Assembly (NCBI RefSeq): GCF_022965805.1
Contig: NC_133101.1
Location: 13,301,054 to 13,365,053 of the forward strand
Length of the DNA: 64,000 bases
DNA from: Primulina eburnea
Taxonomy: Eukaryota; Streptophyta; Magnoliopsida; Lamiales; Gesneriaceae
Reading direction: 5' to 3'
Below are positions 25,101 through 34,800 of the stretch, one piece after another; the stretch's first letter is position 1, and every line of letters starts with the position of its first letter. Both the position numbers and the translations under genes were made by a program. The notes below the pieces were generated by a model. The model did no database searches, was not told the origin of the DNA, and was given only the letters and a program-made list of their open reading frames with translations.

Positions 25101-25359
25101 TGTATTTCATATATCTATGCTTCGTAAGTATATTGCTAATCCATCTCATGTTCTTCGGTATGAGTCATTGGAGCTTTTGCCTAACCTAAGTTATGATGAA
25201 ATTCCGGTTCAAATTCTTGATCGTAAGGTTAAGGTGTTAAGGAACAAAGAAATTGGTCTTGTCAAAGTTCTATGGAGAAATCAAGTGATTGAAGAGGCCA
25301 CGTGGGAACCGGAAGAGGAGATGAAGCAACGTTATCCTAACCTATTCGACAGTAGGTAA
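22058..25359 (+). pseudogene. pol: Family A pol, second copy (one-base deletion in integrase)
   Basis: Same domain order as 15711-19014. The 17784-type insertion of the first copy is absent, so the frame is open through the integrase zinc-binding region ([19 protein letters not shown]) and the catalytic DDE ([22 protein letters not shown]). One T is then missing near 24658 (GATTCCC here, GATTTCCC in the first copy) and the frame ends at 24736. The rest (24682-25359: GRKCRSPLYW, PFEILDKIGDRAYRL, chromodomain-like EEATWEP) is in another frame. It lacks a proper protease start in the same frame. Trp replaces the usual Arg after the catalytic Glu (QSEW) in both copies. Confidence 0.92.
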
Positions 25360-25380
25360 TTTCGGGGACGAAATTTTTTT

Positions 25381-25393
25381 AAGGAGGGGAGAT
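25381..25393 (+). promoter_or_regulatory. Polypurine tract, second A internal region
   Basis: AAGGAGGGGAGAT, identical to 19036-19048, next to LTR A3. Confidence 0.85.
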
Positions 25394-25618
25394 TGTATAT
25401 CCCAAGTTTTTATTGTGCTATGATCAATGATTTCATGTGTTATGGTTAATGGATATTCATAAATTGATATGGTCAAGTTTTGGGAGATGTGTTATGCTTG
25501 ATTTTAGAAGGAGTTTAGTTGTTATAATTCATAAGAAATGAGTGGTATAAGTAAAGGTTTGTTATAAGGTCGAGAAGAGATGGTTTTAGGAGTTTAGGTC
25601 GGGGAGGAATATAGCTAG

Positions 25619-25793
25619 GGTGCGGGCGGCAGCGCTGCCGGGCAGGCAGCGCGGCACCTGCGCTGCCTATGACAGCGCAGGGGCGCTGCCCCTGTCGAGG
25701 CAGCGCGGGTGCGCTGCCTCGGCCGAAGCAGCGCCGCACCCGCGCTGCTATGTGCAGCGCGGCCCAGTCGAGCGCGGGTGCGCTGCCCTGCGG
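25619..25793. repeat. GC-rich tract in LTR A3
   Basis: A third arrangement of the GCAGCGC/GCGCTGCC repeats: it starts like LTR A2 (GCGGGCGGCAGC) but is nearly as long as LTR A1. Confidence 0.88.
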
Positions 25794-26441
25794 TATTTGA
25801 CGAAATTGCTATTTTAAAAACACGATTTTAAGGTTGGGAATGAATATTTAGTGCATTGTTTTGAGATCTATCTTCATTTCTTCCCTTCTCCTTCTCCCTC
25901 ATACGTTTCCCTTCTCATTTTCTTCCCCAAATTCTTTCCTCCAAATCTTCATCCAAGTTCAAGAATTTTTGAGGAATTCTTAGCATCTCCTAGTCTAGGT
26001 GCAAGCTACAAGGTAAGAGCTTAGTTATTCTTTGGTTTTGCAAGGAATTGTTGGGTTGAAGGGTTGCGTTGACTTTATGGATCCATGTATATATGGTGTT
26101 AATTCATAGTTTTTATGGTGTTTATTGTTGTAGGGATTCTTTTGAGGTCATCTTTGCAACCAAGTATTGATTGGGTAGTAAGTAGAGACTATTCCTTGTG
26201 CTCACATGATATATATGTATCCAAGCCATTTTTATTGAAGTCTAGCTTCTTTCATGGACATGTTATTGCCATATTTGTTGTTATATATTCATTGATCCAA
26301 GAATTTTATTGATTTCATTGATAAAGAAGCTAGCAAGCTATTGTGCCTATCAAGTGTTTGTTCAATTGTCCCAATGAATTTCATATGCTTCAATTTAAGG
26401 AATGATAGTAATTCATGCATGTCATTGGCCAATCACATGAA

Positions 26442-26661
26442 GAGTATCTCTCACAGTTTGGTATATATTTTCATATATCACAGAGATACTATCCATAGGT
26501 TATCTCTCACAGTCCGATATATATTTATATATATTAACAGAGACAACATTCACAGGTCACAGATTACAAATTACAGACTATCATTTCCTTTCATGGTTAT
26601 CTCTCACAGTCCGATATATATTTATATATATTAACAGAGATAACATTCACAGATTACAGAT
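26442..26661. repeat. Palindromic AT repeats in LTR A3
   Basis: Same as 13671-13890 with a few substitutions (for example ATTAACAGAGACAAC). Confidence 0.7.
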
Positions 26662-27172
26662 CATAGAGCTATTGTTTCATTTCCTTTAATTCATGCTATG
26701 ATATACCATCTATATTGATTCTTTCATTATTGTTCATTGAAGATGGTATTGTTTATTGCCATTGCGATGTTTCAAGCCAAGCCATATAAATATGTATTTG
26801 TTATGTAAAGTTCTCTACTTACTGAGTTTTATCTCATTTCAGCTAATGTCATGTGATGCAGGTAATAAAAAGATTTGAAGCAGATTGTCCAAGGAGGAGA
26901 AGTCATATAGCTATTGTAATGGAAAAGTTTATTTGATTATGTTAATGATTTTATTGGGGTGTGTTGAACATTTAAAGTTTTAAATATATCATGTATTTTA
27001 TTATATGTAATATTGGTATTTGAATTAGATGTTTGAGATTATGTATTGTATGTATTTTAAGTACATTTTTGCAATGTATATATAGTTTAATTATTTTTTT
27101 ATTTTAAAGATAAATGCTTCCGCTGATGTCAGATTATATTTAGATTTAAAATGTGTTAAGTGGGGTGTTTCA

Positions 27173-27177
27173 AAAAA
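27173..27177. repeat. Target site duplication, right side of array A
   Basis: AAAAA after the LTR end GTGTTTCA; partner of 12608-12612. It is low-complexity, so the exact edges could shift by a base. Confidence 0.75.
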
Positions 27178-27819
27178 TGCTAAAAAATCAATTTTTTATA
27201 GTTAATTGTAATAGAATGTCATTATTGTAAAGCTTAGTTTATGTGTTTAGTTAAGAAAATTATCTTTATAGTATTGATTTTATATTGAAAATTGTGACAT
27301 TGAAACAAAAAATATTGATCTTACATTGAAAATTGTTAAGTTGAACCAAAAATTTACTAACATTAAAAAGAATGCTGCTATGATGTCGAAAAAGTTAATA
27401 TTTTCAGCGTCGCATCAGCAATTTAACCAAAATAACCGAACACTGATAGTTAGTGTACAATGACCAAAATTTTACCTGTTAATAAACTAAAATTCAAAAT
27501 AAACAATATTGGCTGATTAAAAAAGTTATTTTCCATAAATTTAAACACCAACACGTACTTAGAGATACAATTTTTCCCACGGATTTGGAGACCCATGGGG
27601 AAAACTCGAAACGGGGATCGGGGCGGGGAATCCCTGTACCCACGCCGTGTTGCCCCATTAATATTTTTGAAATGGGAACCGAACCCAAACCCGAAAAAAC
27701 GAAGATCGTGACAGGTATAGGGGTAGGGATGTAATTCGAAGACTAGGATGGAGTTAACAAACCCAACTCCACCCCATTGTCATCCCTCCACCTACTACAC
27801 ACTTTGTCACAAAAAACCC
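27178..27819 (+). other. 3' flank of gene copy 1, resumed after array A
   Basis: Aligns with 38562-39203 of unit 2. AT-rich, with one CG-rich patch near 27590-27670 (GGGGATCGGGGCGGGG) that also occurs in unit 2. I see no gene here. Confidence 0.5.
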
Positions 27820-28003
27820 CTTGTGACACCTCTACTGCCACGTGTTGTGATTTGTGACTATATACTTTAATGTTTTTACGAATCTATCAAAAGGAATCAA
27901 CTTTTTCACAAAACCACTTGTGACACCTCCACTGCCACGTTTTGTGTTTGTGACTGTATAATTTAATGTTTATCCGAATCTATCAAAGAATCAACTTTTT
28001 CAT
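27820..28003. repeat. Tandem repeat, two ~97-bp units (unit 1)
   Basis: CTTGTGACACCTCTACTGCC at 27820 and CTTGTGACACCTCCACTGCC at 27917 begin two copies that both run to AATCAACTTTTTCA. The first copy has a CACGTG box, the second CACGTT. Also present at 39204-39387, so it predates the segmental duplication. Confidence 0.88.
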
Positions 28004-28607
28004 CTTTAAACGACTTTTTCACATATTCCAACTGATTCATTCGTGTAAGCACAGAAAATCTCCACACGCGTGCAAAAGTATCCCAATGATTTAACTTTAT
28101 CTTTACACTTAAACTAGCCGACATACACATGGTGTTTATTTAATATAATATATAAATAATTTAGCTCATAAATCATATGTATACTATATACTGATAATAT
28201 TTTTTTTTCCAAATATTTAGTTTCTTTATGATTTTTTTCTAAAAAAATATTTTTAATACTTGATTCATTAATGATTTGCAACATTATTAGTTCAGGAAAA
28301 GGTAGACAAAAATTTGACAAAAGTTGAAATCATTCATGAATCCACGGAATGAAATGTTCATATCAATATATGATGGGGTAAAAGTCAAAAAAAAAACATT
28401 TGTTTTGTACTTTTGTATGACAAGTCTTACACCTTAATTTCGTTGGAAAAAAAAAACGATTATCCAATTTTGATTAAAAAATAAGGTATACATTGTTCAC
28501 TCTATTTCGAGACATATATGTGATGTTATAGGTCACGTTTCATTGGTATGTGCATAGAGATATTCAATCATACAGATGTGTGATCATATTTCAATCTGGA
28601 TATTCAA
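28004..28607 (+). other. Intergenic DNA with a deletion scar (unit 1)
   Basis: Aligns with unit 2 up to GATCATAT at about 28589 (39972 in unit 2). About 1.29 kb present in unit 2 (39973-41259) is then missing and replaced by a short filler at about 28590-28608. No gene seen. Confidence 0.6.
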
Positions 28608-28844
28608 TCTGGAGCTGGTGAAGAAGCCACTTTCCAAGAAAGATTATTTTCATATTTCAATTGTCATTTTACATTTTAAATTTTACTCTTCTGCACTATT
28701 TGATTTCTTTCATGTTGTAAAGACAATGACGGATTATTTTATAAACTGGTTTGGTTATATATTGTATTACGAGCATGTTATTTTAAAATTATGTGATTGT
28801 TAAAAAACGAATGTGTCTGTACACCTAGGTCTCAGGACATGACA
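28608..28844 (+). mobile_element. Decayed gypsy LTR 3' end (family D, unit 1)
   Basis: Matches the last 237 bases of the longer LTR at 40431-41495 in unit 2 and ends CTCAGGACATGACA, a typical plant gypsy LTR end, just before a decayed PBS. Its 5' part was lost in the deletion noted just upstream. Confidence 0.75.
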
Positions 28845-28850
28845 TTTAAA

Positions 28851-28864
28851 TGATATTAGAGCCA
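28851..28864 (+). promoter_or_regulatory. Decayed primer binding site (family D, unit 1)
   Basis: TGATATTAGAGCCA differs from TGGTATCAGAGCCA only by one G-to-A and one C-to-T change, the pattern expected from decay of methylated DNA. Confidence 0.7.
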
Positions 28865-29379
28865 GCATGATCATAATCTGATTGAGATCCTAATATACAA
28901 AACGTGATAAGATGTCAAATTTTGGCAAAGGACCACTGCATTCATATTCTTGACAATTATTTTCGAGGTAGTATATTAACCATCAATCAACGACCTAAAA
29001 TCTAATATATAGGCGTAATCAGAGTCTCATCAGATTTGACATCCTCTATTTTTGGTAACAAGCTTACTTTTTGGTCTATTTATGCTCATCAATGATGCAT
29101 TTAAGGGATAGAATCGTGACTAAAAACTTTTCTTCCTCACATATAAGTAACCCTCCAATTTTGCACAAAGATGATCACACCGATTTAAGCATAAATTCTC
29201 TAAAATCTCGAGCATGTTGCAACCATTTTTCGAACATAATTTTGACAAAGTTTGAGCAAGAAATGGCGACCCAATCTAAGACCATGAGTAACCTCGAACT
29301 CGAGATTTAGCAACTTAGAGTGACCTTCACTAGTTTTTTTTAGAAGTTACTATTCTAATAAAAAAATTTACCTGCTTAT

Positions 29380-29715
29380 GTGTTGTTTGATTGTGGTGAC
29401 ACACATTCTTTTATATCTAAGAGGTTCACTAAGAAATTAGGGGTTAAACCTAAAATGCTTGTTAAACCTTTTAGGATAGCAACACCTACTAGTAAGGCTA
29501 TCGAAACCTTCGAGTTACATCGAGACTATAAAATCAGTAACAATATGCATACGTTCAATGCCGATTCGATTCAAATCTCAATGGTGGATTTTGACATCAT
29601 TCTGAGAATGGATTGTTTAGCCAAGACTCATGCAATGGTAAATTGTTGGGGTGAGAATGTCAAATTCCAAACCGAGAAGAAATCATATACCATACGCCTC
29701 GATCTCGGGGCGTGA
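29380..29715 (+). pseudogene. Gypsy protease fragment (family D relic, unit 1)
   Basis: A 111-codon open stretch similar to the retrotransposon aspartic protease: FDCGDTHSFISKRF at the start (active site normally D-S/T-G-A; here D-C-G-D) and DFDIILRMDCLAKTHAMVNC later (normally [11 protein letters not shown]). The catalytic triad is changed, so it cannot be an active protease. Before it, 29071-29310 holds what may be gag remains (MATQSKTMSNLELEI) behind the PBS; no RT or integrase follows. The frame has stayed open in both unit 1 and unit 2 (42031-42366), which may be chance. Confidence 0.75.
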
Positions 29716-30185
29716 CATGTTGGTTTTATAATGAAAGTTCAAGGAAGAAAGAAGAAAGCTATGTTTTCATTTTCTAAATCAAAAACTAGTACATCGATTA
29801 GTGAGTAGTATTCTCCAACTAATTCCGAGATCTTAAACCATGATGACCAACATCCTGCTAGGTATCAAAGAAATTTTCTTTGGAACCCACGATAATATTT
29901 TTTTTATCGGATCAGTCAGCTCAGGATCAAAAAATATTTTTGCTGTGTCTCTAAGTTTTAATGTGACAATGTACACGTCATCGTCATGTAACGTTGCGTC
30001 AACACTTCATTAACACCGTGTGAGAAAAAAACTAAAATTGCAAAAAGAAAATAAGAAGAAAGAAACTAAGATAACATGCTAAGATGGAAATTTGACAATT
30101 TAGAAGACTAAAATAAAAAATAGACAAATAAATAGGATCATAATTACAATTTCATAATTAATATTATATATTTGATATGGGTTGT
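29716..30185 (+). other. Intergenic DNA at the end of unit 1
   Basis: Aligns with 42367-42834. Nothing recognisable apart from low-complexity A-rich runs; ends where the CACTA terminus begins. Confidence 0.5.
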
Positions 30186-31035
30186 CACTACAAAAAAAAC
30201 GGAAAGCATAAAACCGTCGCTATTATAACGACGGTTTTTCTTGAACCGTCGCTATATAGCGACGGTTTTATTTAAATTAAGCGACAGTTAAATTAAAACC
30301 GTCGCTAGAATAGCGACGGTTCAAGAAAAACCGTCGCTATAATAGCGACGGTTTTTCATAAACTGTCGCTAATATTGCGACTGTTTGATAAACCCGTCGT
30401 TATTTTGTGCGACGGGTTTTTTACCCGTCGTATTATGCGACGGTCTTGTATTCTACCCGTCGTTATTTTGTAGCGAAGGTTTTAGGAAACCGTCTCTTAA
30501 TTTGACAAGCGACGGTTTTATTAAAAACTGTCGTTATTATAGCGACGGTTTTAATAAAACAGTCATCTAGATCGGCGACTGTTTTATTAAAACCGTCGCC
30601 ATAATAGCGACGGTTATGCAACAACCGTCGCTATAATTCTATATATACCGAGGTTCGCAGACATTTTCTTAAACGATTTTTCGTCTATCTCTAGTAGTAG
30701 TTAAACTCTATCAATTTTTCGAAGTTTCGATTTTTTAATTTTGTACTAACATTTTTTCGTATTTATTTCGTAGATTTGCTCGTCGGTACTATCTTCCAGC
30801 GTTACGTGGAGCTGCATATCTTGGCGCAAATCTGGTTTTCATTTTTTTCCCCGAAAATTTACTACATAATTTTAATTTTTGCGTATTATTTTTTTATGCA
30901 TTTTATGGTTACAAACCGTCGCTTCTTAAACGGCGGTTTTTTTAAAAAATCGCCGTTTAATATAGCGACGGCTTTTTCAATTCCGTCGCTTAATATAGCG
31001 ACGGCTTTTTCAATACCGTCGCGAACCTTTGGATG
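30186..31035 (+). mobile_element. CACTA-like 5' end with subterminal palindromes (unit 2)
   Basis: Begins CACTACAAAAAAAACGG, the typical terminal sequence of plant CACTA (En/Spm) transposons, followed by many copies of ACCGTCGC...GCGACGGT, most as short hairpins (AACCGTCGCTAT-AATAGCGACGG) between 30208 and 30635. A further cluster sits at 30915-31025. No matching GTAGTG end and no transposase were found, so this is a terminal fragment or a truncated non-autonomous element. The stretch between clusters (about 30640-30900) looks non-coding. Confidence 0.75.
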
Positions 31036-31869
31036 TTCAATTTTAAATTTTAATTTTGTTCAAATAAAATATTTTGACTTTTTATAATCATAATTTAAAT
31101 TTTCAAAACTAGCTATTATAAATAGATAAATATAAGTTTTCAATAGTTCAACTTTTGGAAATAGCTTCAATATCATCCATTATCACTCGTATCCAAGATT
31201 TCTTGCTCGAGATTTTTAACCTTTTCCAAAAGCATCATGAAGATCAATAAATACTTGTGAAGATTGAACGGGATAATGGTCATTTTTTTTAGCTTTATAA
31301 AATGTGCCACCAATACCAATCATCAAACTTTCATAATATCAATTATATGACATAAAATAAAATAATATGTATATAATTAAAAATATTATATATTTATAAA
31401 ATTGGTTCGGTTAGGATTTTTCACCAAAACTTTGAACAAAACCAATTTTTTTCGATATGATTAATTTTAAAACCAATATAAATCGATCGACTAAAAACCA
31501 AACCAACTATTTGATATGGCTTTGGTTTCTACTCACCCCTAAATTGGGTAATGCATGAGATTGACTAATATTTCAACTTCATTTCTTCAATGCTTGTTGC
31601 TTCCTCAATATCCATGGATTTTGCCCTCTAAGCGAGAAATCCCTAAATCCACATAAAAATAAATATTTTTATTTTTTTTAATAATATAAAATAGAAGATT
31701 TTTTTTAGTCTTCTAGTCTAGTCTAGGAAATACAAATATATGTACGTTATATGGTGTAATTCGATTCGGACTATTCGAGCTGTTTCACAAATTAGGTCGA
31801 AGCATCGAATCCGCTTCACTCCAAAATAATAAAACGCCGCTCTGCTTTCTGTTTCAATTCTCTTCAACA
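31036..31869 (+). other. Upstream region of gene copy 2
   Basis: Aligns with 1619-2518 and 43591-44501, apart from a small deletion near 31185 (AAGAAAGAAAGACA block missing). Presumed promoter and 5' UTR; no coding content. Confidence 0.5.
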
Positions 31870-34800
31870 ATGTCTTCCCGCTTCCAAGCAGCGGTGCTCG
31901 TATCAGCGCCTTGTTATCCGAACGCTGTTGCTTGGTCCGAAGAGAATCTGGTGGCGGTCGCTTCTGGTAGCCTCGTTACGATCCTGGTAATTGTTAACTT
32001 TTCAAAGTTTGCTGATTTTAGTATTGAATTGCTTTGATGCAATTTTACTGATACGATGTATAGCATTTGAGTCTCAACAATGAAATTGCTCAAGTTCAGA
32101 AGTATCCTGGCATTCAATCTGTTCTAGCTGAGTTTTTAGTTGATCAAGAATTTTGGGCTGTCAAGTGATTCTGTTAGTGTGAGGATTATGAAGATGACAT
32201 TATTAACCATGCACTGACATGAACAAGAATCAATGACCTCTGATTCTGAGTCCAGTATTCTGTGATCCACCTGATGGGATCTGATCCCATGACTTAGGAA
32301 ACACAACTACTAAATCAATCGATTGCATATAATGTAATAATATTTCTGAATAGCATGCTTATTTTTTAGCCGAAGATTTTTGCATTGTTATTGAATTTTA
32401 AACGCCAAATTTATGCTTACATTTTAATCTACCTGATCTCCATAACTGGTCTGGAAGCTGTTTTATGTTGGAGTTCAATACAGGGTCTGATTTGAATTTG
32501 ATAGAGAATCTTATAGTAGTTGGTCTATATAATTCATATTACCTTACTTTTTATTTGTTTTTTCAAATTAGGATTTAATTTTATACTGTTTGATTTAGCC
32601 TTCGAATCACTGGTATATGCTTGTTGTTCACTTGGTTAGAATCCTGCTAAACCTTCTGGAGCTGGATGTCGAGGTGTAATTTCTGTTCTCCCAAGCAAGC
32701 CTTTTTCCATTGGTGTCCTAAATTCTGGAGGTACGTAGAATCATATTAAAAAATGAATTTCTTAGTTTTGAATGAGCTCATTGTATGTATGTATGTACAC
32801 AATTTGGATGCCATTTGGATTTCTAGGTTTGTGGTTTTACAGTGCAAATGAAAATTAATTTTGAGTTGAGGTTTCAAGTACTTTTTATTTTCTCAGGTCA
32901 CTGCATTTGATTTTGTTTTCATTTTGTCACAGGGATAGATTTTCTCTCTGGTGCTTGTTGCCAATGCATGTGTCGCGGGATACACGGCCATGTGTTAGGT
33001 CAATTTCCTGGTCTCCTGCAGGTCTTGCTAGCAATGCTGGGTACTGATACCATTACCCCTGATCGAAGTTTTTGTTTGAGTATGCAACGCAAGTTGCCTC
33101 CCTGAATTAATTCTACATTTTGCTATGAATCGTGCAGTTGTTTGCTTGCTGTTTGCACCACTGGGGGACGCGTCAAACTTTACCGCTTTCCCTTCTGTGA
33201 TTTTTCGGCTGAATGGATTGAGGTATTGAGTATTTTATAAATGAAGCTTTCAGGAAGTAGTGGTGGCAGGACCAGAATTATGGTTCGAGCTTGCTGTCTC
33301 TTCACTTTAATAATCTTCCTGAACCAAAAAAAATGGTGAAAATTTTAGCAATGGAATTGTTTCAATTCTTGTGTCTATAGATGCTCTTAATTATGTTCTT
33401 ACTGTTGGTTATGTGTTGGCTATGAGCCCATGAGTAGATTCATATTTGTGCTAATGTGTAAATTTGTTGTGTTAGTACTGGAGGCTTTGTTTATGTTTGG
33501 AGAGGCAATACCTAATCAACATTTCTTTCAAAAAGAATTTCATAGCCCTTCAAGTTTGTTGTATTTACGGTTTTGTTGCTTATGCATAATAAATGTCATG
33601 AATTTGGAATCTAGTATGTCATCTGTGATTCCTAAATTTAATGTTTGTTTTTCACACATTTGCTAAAGTTATAATCTGAAATTTTCTAGGTTATGGACAT
33701 ATCAGAGATGATGTATAATTATCTTTCCAAGATCAATTTCGGAGAGTCTCAAATTATATCTTCAGAAAGTTTAGATGTGAGTTGCTTCTATCTTTCAACT
33801 TTTTGCTGATTAGCGTTTCTTGCATATCCCCATATACTTTTCTAGATGAAATATTCTTGATGACATAACAATTAATGATATGAATTCCAACTATTCTTGG
33901 GGTTTTTTCTTTATACAGGTGATAGGGAGTCGAGATAATGCAGAATCTGAATGCCCTAATGAGCCACCTGTATCTAGTTTAAGAAAGGAAAGAAAACGAA
34001 GGAGACAGAATGAAACTAATGTACTGCACACTGCATTCACTATCTGATTTAGTTTTATCATTTTATTCCATGACATGAACCTCCATACTTACTAAATCAG
34101 CTTCAATGCAGCTACATGATCTGCTTTCAATTTGAAAAGTTGTGCATTTGATATATGCCATTACATTGAATGTGTTGCTATTTTTATTAGGTTGCTGCAA
34201 AAAAACTTGACAATGTAAAAGAAAACAATACATGGGAAATTATTCCCATATCTGTTTCTGAAGGGACACCTCTGAAGATCAAAGATTGCAATGTTCAACT
34301 AATAACGGCACAACAATATGCTTCTCGCAATGCAATGCTGACACCCTTATTGTGGCTTGGTCACCGATTCTGAGGACATCTGAAGATTGGGTTTCTATTC
34401 TTCATAACTCCTCGGGCTGCTGCTCTATTCTTGCTACTGGATTGACATGTGGTCTAATTTCATTCTGGAGAATTGCTGCACCAGAGAGTTATTCCATTAT
34501 TACCCCCTGAACTCCCATGTAAAGCATCAAATGGTGGCTTTCTCAAGGCACATGATACATGCATCACATCTATTTTCTGGGCTTTATATGGCTCTGAAAT
34601 TTCAAAACCTCAACTTCTTTTAGCGACGGGAAGTTCTAATGGGAGTTGAGTAACTAATTAACCTTTTTCTGTTTTCGAAGCCAAAAGTCTAGCACATTTG
34701 CTTGACATGGGTTAGAACTACTGAATTATACACACACATACATATAAGGTTTACCTTTTATTTGATTATAACATTTAATTTTGTGACTTTCCTCTTCTTT

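Larger units (their letters stand above)
12613..27172 (+). mobile_element. Family A chromovirus array: LTR-internal-LTR-internal-LTR
   Basis: Three direct LTRs (12613-14401, 19049-20748, 25394-27172) enclose two gag-pol internal regions (14402-19048 and 20749-25393). The outer edges are TG at 12613 and CA at 27172, flanked by AAAAA at 12608-12612 and 27173-27177. Unit 2 has the empty site, ATAAAAATGCTAAAAAATC, near 38553. A single target duplication for the whole array means either one insertion that was later expanded by LTR-LTR recombination, or insertion of an already tandem molecule. The chromodomain-like C-terminus and the Met-tRNA PBS point to a Ty3/gypsy chromovirus, probably of the Tekay/Del type. 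Confidence 0.92.
25394..27172 (+). repeat. LTR A3 (last LTR of array A)
   Basis: TGTATATCCCAAG...GGTGTTTCA, 1779 bp, close to LTR A1 and A2. It has its own GC-rich tract allele (25619-25793) and small differences such as CTTACTGAG for CTTAATCAG near 26820. It is not followed by a PBS; unit-1 flanking DNA resumes at 27178. Confidence 0.93.

Noticed and set aside
30208..30635. CRISPR-like array
   Set aside because: The repeats are short palindromes at irregular spacing next to a CACTA terminus in plant DNA; there are no uniform spacers or cas genes.
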